Assembly: GCF_000508245.1 (NCBI RefSeq)
Contig: NC_023062.1
Location: 186,001-250,000, forward strand
Direction of reading: 5' to 3'
DNA: 64,000 nt
Source: Mycoplasma ovis str. Michigan
GTDB taxonomy: Bacteria; Bacillota_I; Bacilli_A; Mycoplasmatales; Mycoplasmoidaceae
Shown piece after piece: positions 12,311 through 23,000 of the stretch. A program made the position numbers and the translations under genes. Below the pieces are notes generated by a model. That model was not told where the DNA came from. It saw nothing but the letters and a program-made list of their open reading frames with translations, and did no database searches. The number at the start of each line of letters is the position of its first letter. Positions within the stretch are counted from its first letter, which is position 1.

Positions 12311-12790
12311 TTAATCATTAATTATTTTTAATTTTTTACCAGAAACTCTCTCCAAAAAATTATGAACTACTTGTTCTTTATTTTTGCTGTAAAACACATC
12401 AAAAGAAACGCAAAACTCATACAAAGAAAGATAAATAATAGTCACTAATCCAAAGAACATAACAAGACCTAGAGCGACATACATAGGAGCATCAGATTTT
12501 GTCTTAAAAGCAACTACCCACAAAAATAAATAACAACTGAATAATATGAATGAAGTTAATAATCCAGATTGAAAATATTTCATTCTGGTTGGCTTAATGC
12601 ACTCTTTACAAGGAGCATTTTCCTTAAAAGATTTATAAACATAAGTAAAGAAAAAAGTTAGAAAAATAGGAGTGCTGGCACTTAGAGTTGCTCAACTTTC
12701 TTTGCAGTCTCAGCCCGAGATTATACTTTTACTTTTCAAGGCTACAACAATTGCTAATGTAATAGCCGGAGCAAAAATGCTGATTGCCAA
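12311..12790 (-). CDS. small multi-spanning membrane protein, unrecognised
   Basis: About 159 residues, family not recognised. Hydrophobic segments occur at the N-terminus (AISIFAPAITLAIVVAL), around TPIFLTFFFTYVY, at LLTSFILFSCYLFLWVVAF and at MYVALGLVMFFGLVTIIYL, giving about four membrane passes. A cysteine pair (CKEC) lies in the middle loop. The start is uncertain: TTG at 12790 is the only standard start before the first membrane segment, and the frame is open further upstream across the nusB stop. It sits 4 bases before nusA. Confidence 0.65.
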
Positions 12791-12822
12791 ATAATATCAA
12801 TATTTGTGTTTTCATCTAAGTA

Positions 12823-13314
12823 CTAGTTGTTGGGATCTGTTACTCCCAAGTTGTTCTGTTGGCTGTTCGACTGACTGTTGAATTTTTTAAGGTAGTTGTT
12901 TATTAAAGCGTGAACAAGCTTATAGTCATCTTCGCCATATTTTTTAGCTAGTTCTACTGCTTGATCTATTAAGACAGCTGGCGCTGTCTTAAATACTTCA
13001 TATTCAGTAAAGATTGCCAAAAGTATTGCAAGAATACAAAGATTAAGTCTATCAACATTCCAACCACTCTTTAAAAGTTGACTAATTTCAGAGAGATATA
13101 TTTCTTTTTGCTCAATATATTTTTTATATATTCTTTTTTCAAAACCACTTTCTAAATGTTTAGTACTATTTGAGGTTAAAGTATTTTGAAACTGATTTAA
13201 TACTAAATTTGAGTAGATAGCTTCACATATAGAAATTCTTTTCCTATGCCTAGAGAGTTTTTTGCTCTTTTCCACAGAGTCACTAAATTTATTGTCTTTG
13301 AGAGGAATTGACAT
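12823..13314 (-). CDS. nusB: transcription antitermination protein NusB
   Basis: All-helical RNA-binding factor of the rRNA antitermination complex with NusA/NusE. About 163 residues. The helical core LNLCILAILLAIFTEYEVF followed by PAVLIDQAVELAKKYG is the typical NusB C-terminal signature. A charged N-terminal extension and a polar Gln/Asn-rich tail flank it. The ATG at 13314 overlaps the end of rpsB by 26 bases, which suggests coupling. Call rests on motif similarity. Confidence 0.82.
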   Translation of the reverse strand: MSIPLKDNKFSDSVEKSKKLSRHRKRISICEAIYSNLVLNQFQNTLTSNSTKHLESGFEKRIYKKYIEQKEIYLSEISQLLKSGWNVDRLNLCILAILLAIFTEYEVFKTAPAVLIDQAVELAKKYGEDDYKLVHALINNYLKKFNSQSNSQQNNLGVTDPNN

Positions 13315-14086
13315 TCAATATCTCTAGATGTTCAGGTAAATTAATTAGACTATCTTCTTTATATGCGATTAAAGTTTCTTGTCCAACAGCCTCAGCGATT
13401 GCATCGCACAGCAGATTAGCCAACAAATAAATAGATTTAGGAGAATAATTATTTGCTGGAATTGAAAAGTTAATTAAGTCTGGATTGTTATTGCTATTAA
13501 CTATCCCAACTACTGGGATATTCATTTTTTGTGCTTCAAGAATAGGAATCAAGTCATTAATAGGATTGAAAACTATCAAAACATTGGGCAACTTAGTTAA
13601 GCCCTTAATTCCATCGTAGTTTTTTTCAATTTTTAATTTTTTCTTCTTTAATTGAATAATTTCCTTTTTAGTTAGTTGTTGATTTATATTGTCTTGTTCC
13701 AACATTTCATCCAATTGAGTCAACATCTTTAGAGTTTTATTTACTTGCTTAAAGTTGGTAAGTAAACCTCCCAATCATCTCTGTGTAATATAAAAAGCAT
13801 TAACTCTTCTTGCTGATTCTTTAACAATTTCTGAAATCACTTTATTTTTTGAGGAAACAAACATTATTTCCAGCCCAGATCTAGAAAGATCAAAAAGATA
13901 GGAATAAACATCTTTTAGATGTTTAGATGTTTTTTCTAGGTCTATCACATGTCTCCTCTTGTACTTACTAATTAGAAAAGGAGACATTTTAGGATTTCAA
14001 AGTCTAGTATTGGCTCCCAAGTGCAAATCAAATTCAACCATCTTTTCTAGAGAAACTAGTTGTCTTTCTTCTTGGTTGATAGTCAA
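13289..14086 (-). CDS. rpsB: 30S ribosomal protein S2
   Basis: Component of the small ribosomal subunit; about 265 residues. The hallmark RLWNPKMSPF, the VIDLEKT segment and RWLGGLLTNF are all visible, as is the PNVLIVFNPINDL strand with the following IPVVGIVNSNNNP. TTG at 14086 is preferred over ATG at 14041. The family-conserved block LVSLEKMVEFDLHLGA begins upstream of the ATG and resembles the mycoplasmal S2 N-terminus. First gene of the large minus-strand block; the promoter should lie in the 64-base divergent gap before 14151. Confidence 0.95.
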
Positions 14087-14150
14087 TTCTCAGTAACTCT
14101 AAATCTTTGTTATAACCAAGTTTAAATTTAAACAGATAAATACTATATAG

Positions 14151-15779
14151 GTGATTAAAACCTTTATAGTATTTATGCTCTTCCTGAGTGAGAATTTCGT
14201 AAGCTATATCTCTCTTGGTTTAACTTGTTTTCTATCTTTAGCTGTAGTAACTCACTTATTCGTTAAACAAAAAGAAGAACGAAGAGAGAACAAGTCAAGA
14301 GAATCGGAATTTCATCAAAAGATAGAAAAATTAAATGCTGTTATTGAAGAGCTTAGGGAGAAAGAAATAGAACTACTAGTTAATTTCAGGGGAGATCAAC
14401 AGCGACTCCAGCAACTAGAAGAAGAGAGTCAACATCAGTTGAATGATTTGGAAGGCTACAAACAAAAATTAGAGGAAATAGAAATTTCTCACAAAGAGCT
14501 ATTAATTAAGTCTGAGGGAGATAACCAGAGACTTAAGATGTTGGAAAGTTCCAATGCAGAACTATTAATTAAGGCCGAAAATTACTATCAAAAACTTCAA
14601 AAATTAGAAGATTCCAACAAAGATTTATCTATTTCTGTTGTAGAAAAAACACAGAAAATTCAACAACTACAAGAGGAAAAAAATAATCAATTAATTGAGA
14701 TAGAAGATAACAAGAAAAAAATAGAAGTTCTTGAAAAGATCAATCAACAATTATTGATTGAATCAGAGGGCGCTAAGAAATTACAAGAGGTTTCAGTAAA
14801 TTCCTCAAAATTCTATGAAGAATTTTTGAGTAAAGGATTAGATACAAATCTAGATAATCTTGTTCAATACCAAGACTTTTATAGAGAGTATTTTCAAAAA
14901 GTTGAAGATTGGAAACTTCAAATAGACCTAGAGAAAAATAGAGTAAGAGCTGGAAAAATCTATGAAGGAAATTGAGGAGAAAGAATTAGTCAATTATTCA
15001 ATTCTGGAGAGTTAGACTACATAGATTTAGAAGAGCAACCTAGTTGCTCTAGAGGAGAAAAAGCAGATTACAAATTAGTTTTTAGAAATAGTAGAAATAA
15101 ACAAAACTCCACAAACAGTATCAGAATCATGATAGAGCTCAAATATTCATTTGGAGATATGAGTTTAGAACAACAATTTAGCAACACTAAAGCTGATTTA
15201 AAAAAAGCCTTAGAAGTTGCTAAATATAGTTCAGAGCCTTATCACTTTATCTTTTTAGTTACAAATAGAGAATTTGAGATGGAGGAATATAGTAAGAGTG
15301 AAACAATTTGGGTTGTTTCAGACAGAGACTATAGAAAGTTTGGATTAGGTTTAGGAAGATCTGAAGGAGAACCCATTGTTGCAATTATGACTCCAGAAGC
15401 TTCTTTTAGGTGGTCTAGAATGCTTTATCTGTTATTCTGATTGGCTCCCACCACTAGAAGAGTAAATGTAGTAAATGATGAAGAAAACTTTGAAAAATTA
15501 GATCAAAAGATGGCAGACTTTATAAGAGAGTGTCACAATATGACTTCAGAAGCTGAGGGAGTTTCTCTGGGAATTATTAAAGTTGTAGAGAAATTTCTTG
15601 AAGATTTGGATAAAAAATTCAAGCAAATTAAGAATAAGTTATTGAAATCCGAAAAAGCTCTTAATAACGTCAAGGAGAAAAATGTTGCTTTATGGGGAGA
15701 ATGGAAAACATTGAGTTTAAGTTTTGATGATCAAGATAATTTAATGGCTTTGCCAACATCAGAAGATCAAGAATCCTAG
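14151..15779 (+). CDS. membrane-anchored coiled-coil protein of RmuC/DUF2130 type
   Basis: About 542 residues. Residues 1-40 contain one transmembrane helix (YISLGLTCFLSLAVVTHLFV). Residues 45-270 are a long Glu/Lys/Gln-rich coiled coil. A globular part follows, with GNWGERISQLF, KADYKLVF near residue 305 and MIELKYS near residue 328. The spacing Asp...Glu-x-Lys resembles a PD-(D/E)XK nuclease core, and the architecture of membrane anchor, coiled coil and nuclease-like domain is that of RmuC and of DUF2130 proteins. A second short coiled coil is at the C-terminus. GTG start at 14151; two in-frame TGA codons (14973, 15438) read as Trp. Function by homology would be DNA-related; this is inference. 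Confidence 0.75.
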
Positions 15780-16367
15780 ATGTATCCGTATAAAAAGTGG
15801 AGAATAGGTTTATTTGGAGGATCTTTTAATCCTCCACATTTAGCACACACTTTATTAGCAAACTTTGCTATTAAGAAATTGAAATTAGATCTTTTGATTT
15901 TTATTCCTAGTTTTAAGTCTGTAGAGAAATTAGAACAAGAATATTTAGATGGAGAAAAAAGAGCTTATATGCTCTCTCTTTCGAAAATTAAATATCTATT
16001 TGTAATCTCTAATTTCGAGTTAGATTTAAAAGAACCAGTTGAGTCTGTAATTACAGTCAGACACTTTAAGAAAAAATTTCCAGATGATGATCTTTATTTT
16101 TTGATTGGAGCGGATCACTGCCCCACTTTAAATACTTGAGAGGGAATAGAAGAAATTTTTCATCTAACTACTCCAGTTATCTTTAAGAGGAAAGGAAGTT
16201 CTGCTGAATTAAGTTCGGTAAAACATTTGGATAAAAAGTTACTGCAAAAAGTAATTTTTCTCCAAAATAAGTGTTTACCACACTCATCAACAGCTATCAG
16301 AGAACAAAAGAAATATAGATTTTTGCACAAAAAAGTTAAAAAATACTTAAAAAATCAATTAAGTTAA
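15780..16367 (+). CDS. nadD: nicotinate-nucleotide adenylyltransferase
   Basis: Adenylates nicotinate mononucleotide to deamido-NAD in NAD synthesis; about 195 residues. The nucleotidyltransferase signature [14 protein letters not shown] is at residues 10-23 and the second motif HSSTAIRE is near residue 178, matching the ISSTxIR motif. LYFLIGADH is the conserved central strand. ATG directly follows the stop of the upstream gene. The last 9 bases overlap the end of the convergent MFS transporter gene. Confidence 0.93.
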
Positions 16368-17768
16368 TTTTTCAAGAACAGATTTTTTTCTAGAAAAAAT
16401 ATTTTCTTTTAATCAGTCCTTAAATTCCATATATTCTGATCTAGACTCTCTTAATCTAACCACTAATAAGTAATAGATCACTAACAAAATAGTTATGAAT
16501 GTTAGAGAAGCTATTTGATGTACACATTGATCTATTACTGAAGCGAGGATATAGTATCCTGTTAGGATAATATATCCAATTCCTCAGAGACAACTAAAGA
16601 ATATAGAAGTTTTTTGAGGAGTATAGTCTTTGTATTCCAGTGGAATGTATAGTAATACAGATTGAATTCCTAGACCAAAGAATGCTAGGAAGAAAGTACT
16701 TATAAATATCAAAATGTTTGCAAATATTGCAAATCCATTACTTTTGGCAAAATGTGTTATTAATGTGAACAATGCTATAAGTGCTCAAAGAATTAGTACA
16801 AGCGCGATAGAGAATCGCGCTATACTAGTTCTCTTAATGTCTTTTGGATTTAGTCTTCCAAGGAAATAAAGTCCACAGAAAGTACCAATGAAGAAAATTA
16901 CTGTGTATAGAGAACTTCATTCCATACCTGCTATTGAGCTTGAAAGCATTGGGACTAATGTAGTTAGCCTCCTTGGAACAAAGCTAGAACAAAGAATTGA
17001 GACAACTAACATTCCGCTGTATGTAATAATTCACACTCAAGATTCTTTTTCTCTCAATAAAGTAGAGTAGTTTTCTGGAACCCCTACTCTTAACTTCTCA
17101 GAGAGAGAAACAATTTCAAAATTCTCTCCACAAAAGTAAAAGAGTATTAAGGGAAAAAATGAAAAAGTTGCAACAGAAGCTGCAACTCATTTTCAGTTTT
17201 GAATTAGAAATGTAGAAACAGGTTGAATCATGAATAAAACATTGACAATCAATCCTGAAATAGCATATGTGAAGCCATTCAGCATGGCTAATTTTTGTTT
17301 TTTTTCTGGCATAGCAAGCTTTGCCAATAAGGGAGAAATATAAATAATGGTTAAAGTGCCTCCAGCGGCCATTATTAATCTCCCTAAGATTAGTACTGTT
17401 CAGTGAGGGCTGAATATAAGAGGCAAGGCAATTGTTGATAATCCAAAAGCCAGTAAACAAGCTCTTTTATAACCTAGTTTCACTAGAATCATTGAGGCTG
17501 GAATCGTGAAGACTCCCCTCGCTATTGTTACTGAGTAGTTTACAGCCTCTTCCGTTACGCCAGTAGAAATCGCTTGAAAATCTTCATTTCATCCGCCAGA
17601 ACCATTAGATCCCTTTAATTTAGAGAAAATAAGTCAATTAGCGCAAAAGAGACAGTATCCCAAGAATAAAGACAATCACATTAGAAAGACCCTCGGATAG
17701 AGGGCTTCTAATCCTAGACTGAGGTCTAAATCACGCTTTTTAGTTTTGAATGGGAAGGATAACTGCAA
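16359..17768 (-). CDS. major facilitator superfamily transporter
   Basis: About 469 residues with roughly twelve hydrophobic segments split by a charged middle loop (around AMPEKKQKLA and SLSEKLRVG). The loop LGYKRACLLAFGL and the segment LILGRLIMAAGG fit the MFS motif A/B region after helix 2 and in helix 4, and LYFLGRLNPKDIKR gives the second-half equivalent. The substrate cannot be told. TTG at 17768 is the best start; an in-frame stop lies at 17787-17789. Ends tail-to-tail with nadD, overlapping it by 9 bases. Many in-frame TGA codons. Confidence 0.82.
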
Positions 17769-17975
17769 CCTCAGTATTTTTGATTTTTAATTAAATAGTT
17801 ATTAGGGAGTGGTACGTTTGTTTTGTTGCCAAATGACGAACACAAGTCAATTCATCCACTATAAGTAAATTTAATCATTTATTCCCATATTAGATTCCCT
17901 AAGTTCCATAGTATTGTCAAATGAATTAAATCCTCTAAGTTTAGAGAGAATAGATCTTCTACTTCTTATTCCCCC

Positions 17976-18005
17976 TTTCAAGAGAAAAACACCCCCCCCT
18001 ATAAT
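17976..18005 (+). promoter_or_regulatory. promoter with a C8 run in the spacer
   Basis: A perfect TATAAT box lies at 18000-18005. About 18 bases upstream is TTTCAA (about 17976-17981), a weak -35 match. The spacer ends in eight consecutive C residues (17992-17999) touching the -10 box. Gain or loss of a C would change the spacer length. Box assignment is by eye. Confidence 0.55.
17992..17999. repeat. C8 homopolymer in a promoter spacer
   Basis: Eight C residues directly upstream of TATAAT. Runs of this length are rare in this AT-rich window and recur near genes for exported or membrane proteins. Confidence 0.9.
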
Positions 18006-18077
18006 AAAAAGATTTTTAGCTTATGAGAGTTACAAGTATTCTTTTTACTCCCATTTGCTTTTGAATTCTTTTTATTG

Positions 18078-19061
18078 ATGTGCTCTACTGTTGACTTTTT
18101 TATGTATGGAAGAAGTTCAACAAGTGCTACAACATCTTCGTCAACAGCATCATCAAGTTCAGTGCATTCTTTGTTATCAAATACTTTAGTTCAAGTACAA
18201 CAAGCCCAAAAAGCACAAACATCCAAATGATTTCAACTTAATTATTTCCATTATCTTAATTTAGGCTGGAGATGTCTTGTTGGAGTTGTTTGTTTAGCAT
18301 ACTGTAGGTTTTTTAAAACTAAAGACTCAGAGGGAGGTACAACTAGATTTTTACCCAAATTCAATAATGAACAAAAATTATGGTTTTTTAGTGCAATTTT
18401 TAAACCTGCATTAGATTTCTTCGCTCACTCTCTCTCTAAGTCTTCACGCACAGATATAGCACAGATAATTTCATTAATTTCTTTTGTCTTATATTTCGTT
18501 GCGATTTATCTCTATATCAAGAGATCAATGAATGTCTTAAGTTCCAATTTCAGATTTTTGTTCTGGGATGCAGATAGACAATTTTCCTGAGAAAGATTTA
18601 GATTTTTTGGATCTAAGATAGGTTTAGTTTTTGTCACAGAGATCATTGTGACTGTTGCATTCACTAAATTAATTCAATTACTTTTACCAAGCAGTCAAGC
18701 TAATCAAAGTGAAAATCAAAAACAAATACAGGAAGCACTAGGAGGGACTAGATTAATAATGACAGTTATTTCTGTCTTGATATTTGCTCCTGTGTTTGAG
18801 GAGTTAATTTATAGAAGATCAATACTAAAAACTTCTGATTTTCACTTTTCAACAGTATTGTCTTCAGCCATAATTTTTGGGTTAATTCACCTAGATGGAA
18901 TTAAGGGAGATACTATCTTCCACATAGTTCCTTATTTCCTAGGAGGATTAGTTTTCGCTTGAAGTTATAGGAAATATAGGAATATTTGAATTAGTATATT
19001 TGCACACTTTCTGCACAATCTCATAGCATTATTCAGTACATTAGCGAATTCTGTAACTTAG
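18078..19061 (+). CDS. CPBP-family intramembrane metalloprotease
   Basis: Member of the CAAX/CPBP (Abi) membrane protease family. About 327 residues from ATG 18078. Motif 1 is PVFEELIYRRSIL (Glu-Glu-x3-Arg) near residue 242; motif 2 is IIFGLIHL (Phe-x3-His); motif 3 is FAHFLHNLIAL (His-x3-Asn). These carry the catalytic residues and are all intact. The N-terminal part has a Ser/Thr-rich stretch and several hydrophobic segments. The start is uncertain: a hydrophobic segment (VFFLLPFAFEFFLL) lies upstream in frame without a standard start codon. A nearby ATG at 18023 is in another frame. Substrate unknown. Confidence 0.83.
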
Positions 19062-19091
19062 TTAAAAAAAATTATTTCTTAATCTTATTAT

Positions 19092-19338
19092 GGGAGTATT
19101 TATATAGTTGACGGAAAGGCTCAACTTACTCCGCGGCGGGCCTAGCAGTGCCCTGAACTGTTAAAAATAAATCCAAAAGTTTTAAATCTTTTAGTCGGTA
19201 GAGGCCCACAACTGAACGTTTTAACCGTTTAGTTTTTCTTAATTTTTAGTAGGCAGAGGTAAAACTTAGTCGCATTTAAGGAGTAAGACAAATAGGAGTC
19301 TTTAACGGAGATGGGAGTATAACCCATTACTTCCACCA
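19092..19338 (+). ncRNA. ssrA: transfer-messenger RNA, strongly reduced
   Basis: Rescues stalled ribosomes together with SmpB. The ends form a tRNA-like acceptor: GGGAGTA (19092-19098) pairs with TACTTCC (19328-19334), with G3-U70, the alanine identity pair, then discriminator A and encoded CCA (19336-19338). Next to it is a T arm, ATGGG/CCCAT with a seven-base loop AGTATAA. The loop lacks the usual TTC. TTGACGG follows the 5' acceptor strand, as in other tmRNAs. Long-range helix 2 is seen as AAAGGCTC/GAGTCTTT plus CTTACTCC/GGAGTAAG. A pseudoknot follows: GGGC/GCCC (19138/19150), with loop CAGT pairing ACTG at 19157. At 247 nt it is much shorter than usual (about 350-400). The tag frame is unclear; one option is 19 codons from 19173 to TAG at 19230-19232. 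Confidence 0.82.
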
Positions 19339-19360
19339 ATATACATCTATCAGTTAAGTA

Positions 19361-19996
19361 ATGAGTTCAGAGTCTAATAGGATAGTTAGGATTGGCATAA
19401 TTGTTGCCAATCGAATTGAAGATATGGAATTCATCATTCCCTTTGATATTTGGAGAAGAGCCAAATATGTAGTAGAAACTATTTCTTGTGAAGTAAAAAA
19501 TGTTGCTTCCCTTAATTACACAGATATCAAATTTACTTCTAATTTAAGACTGAAGTTAACTAACTTAGATCAATATGATTTGTTATTTTTTCCGGGAGGT
19601 CCTGGATTTAGAGCTTACTTTGCTCCCCCTGCAACAGCCAAGGATATGGGTGAATCCAAGTTACACCTTGCTGTGAAAAAGTTTTATAAAGATGAGAATA
19701 AGTGACTAGTTGCTATTTGCGCCGCTCCAGCGGCAATTATGTCAATAATAGAAAGAGAGTGAGATCCAGATATAAAGTTCACTTGTTATAACGATCCTAG
19801 ATTAATTGGAGATTACTCCAAACTTTGAGTAGATACTCCAATTTATGTTGATCAAAAGAAGAAATTTATTACAGCTCAAGCGGCCGCTTGTTCTTTACCA
19901 CTAGCTTTTTTGGTAGTGGAGCTATTTAGCGGAAAGGAGGAAGCTATTAGATTGGCAAATTCTATTATGTATAATTACGTATCTCCTTTAGGTTAA
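19361..19996 (+). CDS. DJ-1/PfpI-family protein
   Basis: About 211 residues, ThiJ/DJ-1 fold. The nucleophile-elbow cysteine is in LVAICAAPAAI (Cys120), matching the DJ-1 ICAAP motif. The acidic partner lies in IEDMEFIIPFDIWRRA (Glu23), aligned with the DJ-1 glutamate that stabilises the cysteine. LLFFPGGPGFRAYF is the conserved PGG strand. DJ-1 relatives act as redox-sensitive chaperones, glyoxalases or deglycases; which applies here cannot be told. ATG start. It follows the tmRNA by 22 bases and ends 17 bases from a convergent gene. Confidence 0.88.
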
Positions 19997-20013
19997 TCAG
20001 TAATTTACTTAGA

Positions 20014-23000
20014 CTAAATACTTAACTGTTTGATTATTTCACTGTTGTAAATTCAATCTCTGATTTCTTTATTGGAAGCCAATAAAGATATTAGAGTGTG
20101 TAGAGTGTTTTCAGAAAGATCTTTTGTGAATTCTGTAATTCCTTCTTTTTGAAAATCAAATTGATTTATTTGATAGACAAAACCTATATAGTATTTTTTC
20201 TCTTCTGTTCCTTCTTGAGTTTCAGAAAAGACATAAGGAGATTTTTCTTGCCCCTTGGAAGAATATATGTAACCTGAGAATCTATTGAAGAGCTTATATA
20301 AATCTTTTATTTCATCATTTTGATTCTGTTGCCCCTCAGCAACTTGGAGAATTCCATTGAATTTTCCCTTCAATGCTTTTATTAATTCGTCAATAGTTAA
20401 GGATTCAAGGCTTTCAGCCTTGTCTCCCAGAACATTTCTAAGAGAATTATTAGTTTCATCAAAATATTTGAGTAATTTATCTTTCTTTCTTACTCTTCGT
20501 AATATTTCTAGAATGTCATCATTCTTAGTAAGTTTTCTTTTTTGATTTTCAGAAAAGAAAGCCCCTTCAACGAATTTTTTTCTTGTTGCTGCTGGGGCGG
20601 GGGCAGGCGATGAACCCGCATCCTCTGATGAGTAATTTTTGTTATCTGGAGAATTAAGTTTTAAAAATTCTTTAAACAAATAATCCTTAAGAGCTTTCGG
20701 AAGTTCTCTAGTAGAGAATGAATCTGTTACTAAACCGGCAAATCCACTTAATTTAGTTTTATGATTTGTTGTTCCTGCACCATTACCATTTTTAAAAGCT
20801 TCTACCTTGTAGACTGAACCGTCTGCAGAAAAACTTTGAGCTTCTGAGGATGAAGATCCTTCATCAGAACTAGTTAAATGGAATCCTTCTTTTAATAAAG
20901 GATTGAATATATCTGAAGAGAAACCTGCTGTTTCTAAGACTTTTTTAAGTTTTTCTTCAGACTTTTGTCCCCCCCCTCCTCCTCTTTTCCCTTTTCAATC
21001 TCTTCTTTTTGTTTTTCAGTAATTTCTTTAGTTCAAATTAAGTAAGCATTTTTGTTTTCATTTTTGCTTAGTATGTAATTTATAACTTTTGCTATGTTTG
21101 AATAATTGTTGTGGGTCATCCACTTTATTGAGACAAGAAAAGCTAAAAAGTCTTGATAAGCTTCTGAAGAACTTTCATAAGCAGAATCACTTAGATAAAA
21201 GTTGTCTAATATTCAATCATTTTTAGCCCTTATGGAGAGATTATTTAAGTTAGAAGAATCCGTTTCTGACTCTTCACTACTTACTTGCCCGAATGTTCCG
21301 TAGAATATTTTTTTCTCTAGAGGTCTTTTAAGTAAAGGTTCCAAGAAAAGACTTTTATTTATCAGATCTGATCATTGATATTGTTGTCTTTCAGAATTTT
21401 CTGTTTGTGTTGTATCTTGACCTAAAGAATTTATAAGTTGAGATAGTCAACTAGAGAAATTACCTTTTTCTAAATCTTCTGCGTTTTTGGTAGTAGATAA
21501 TATGTCTTTTGATTTGGAAACAAAAATAGTGTGAGAAGCTTTTAATTTATCTCCTGCAATCGCTTCTAATTGAGTTCTATAGAAGGATTCACTCAGAAAT
21601 AAATTATCCAAAGAATCACTTTGAAACAATCTCTTTTCATTTTTTTCCCCAAGCAATAATTCTCTAAGATTATGAGCCTTTTCCTCTAATGAAAATATTT
21701 TTTTCTCTTTTTGATTATTAAATAAAAAGTGCATGATGTCTGCAAAAAATCTTCCATCTCGATCTTCTCCATTTTCTCTTAGAGCAAAAAAATCAATTTC
21801 TTCATTATGGCCATTATTTTCATTTGAATTTCTTTTATAAGTTAAAGGGCTAAAAAGCCCAGCTTTGGTAGGTAATTGAAATCCTTTAGATTTTGACCGA
21901 TCTTGTGATTCATATTCTTGAGGAATATTTTTATAGACACTAAGTAATATAGATTGAAGTTTTTGGATAGTTTGGCCTCAATAAAGTGAATCTAAATAAT
22001 CTGTAGAGGCACAAAGAATTTTTAAGTTTTTTCCAAGAAATTCAGAAAAATCTCAAGTTTTACTGGAAACAGTGCCAGTTGACTTGAATGAAAAAAAAGT
22101 AGATTGATATGATGAACTTTCATCATAATTACAGTTGCTTTTAGAAAACAAAAACTTTAAGAATAAATTTTCAAAATTCTTTTCTACAAATTTTGTGACC
22201 TTCTCTATTACTTCAGTCTCTTGTTGCGTTAAGGATTTTTGATTTCCAGTTCCATTTTTAAGACCTGATTCATCAGTAAGGTAATAAAAACTGATTCCGT
22301 CTTGTTCTCTAGAGACAAGTATTGTCTTCTTGGAACCACTGTCTCCATTTTCAGGTGTTAGTCATCGCACGCCATACAAGCATGTAGGTTTTCCCTTGTT
22401 GCCATTGAGTTGCTTGTTTATTTTTTCATTAAAGAGAGAATTTTGGATAGTTAAGCAATTTTGCGCATCTTCCTTTAGGAATAAATACAAAGGATTTTCA
22501 GAGGCTTGTAATTTCTCTGAAGGACTTTTTTTAAGTTTGAGTTCAGTGATAACAGCATCGTCTACGACACTTTCTTCACTGTTGAAAGAATCCTTTTTTG
22601 AATAAAGATGGATTAGAGAGCCAAGCTTATAACCATCTGTCAGAGTAGATAGTTCAGAGACAGTTGTTCAAGTTTTCTTGAAATAACTTAAATCAATTTC
22701 TCCAGTATGGGTGAATTTGGAAATAAAACTTGAATATTCTTCACTAGCTTGAATTTGCGGGAATAAGTAAGAATGTTTATTCTTCGCACTGTCCAAAACA
22801 GATGAGTCATATAAACTATCTTCACTAGAAGACACTTGTTGATTCTCTCCAGCATTTGAATATTTCAAAGTTCACTCATAAACTTTCATAGGTCTTTCCT
22901 TCTTTTCTCATTCTTGTAATGCGAAAGAACTAAAATCGCCAAAATTTTCTAGAAGGAATCAACCTTTGTCTTTAAAAAAGAAATCTATAAAAAATTTTTT

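Larger units (their letters stand above)
17769..18077. other. divergent intergenic region with a promoter and a C8 tract
   Basis: This 309-base stretch separates the MFS transporter (minus) from the CPBP protease (plus). It holds no convincing long gene and nothing tRNA-like. Its right part contains the promoter described separately. ATG at 18023 opens a 72-residue frame (to 18241) that is out of frame with the protease. The protease frame itself is open back to about 18009, without a standard start before 18075. Confidence 0.6.

Noticed and set aside
14973-14975. Premature stops (TGA) as pseudogene signals across the window
   Set aside because: TGA occurs in frame in nearly all conserved genes at Trp positions, so it is sense under genetic code 4.
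17116-17460. Minus-strand open frame in another frame of the MFS transporter
   Set aside because: The transporter frame is open throughout with MFS motifs; the alternative frame is a shadow.
19092-19338. RNase P RNA or 4.5S RNA instead of tmRNA
   Set aside because: The GAGGAAAGUCC-like and other RNase P consensus boxes and the SRP GGAAGCAGC motif are absent, while the G3-U70 acceptor, CCA end, helix 2 and pseudoknot fit tmRNA.
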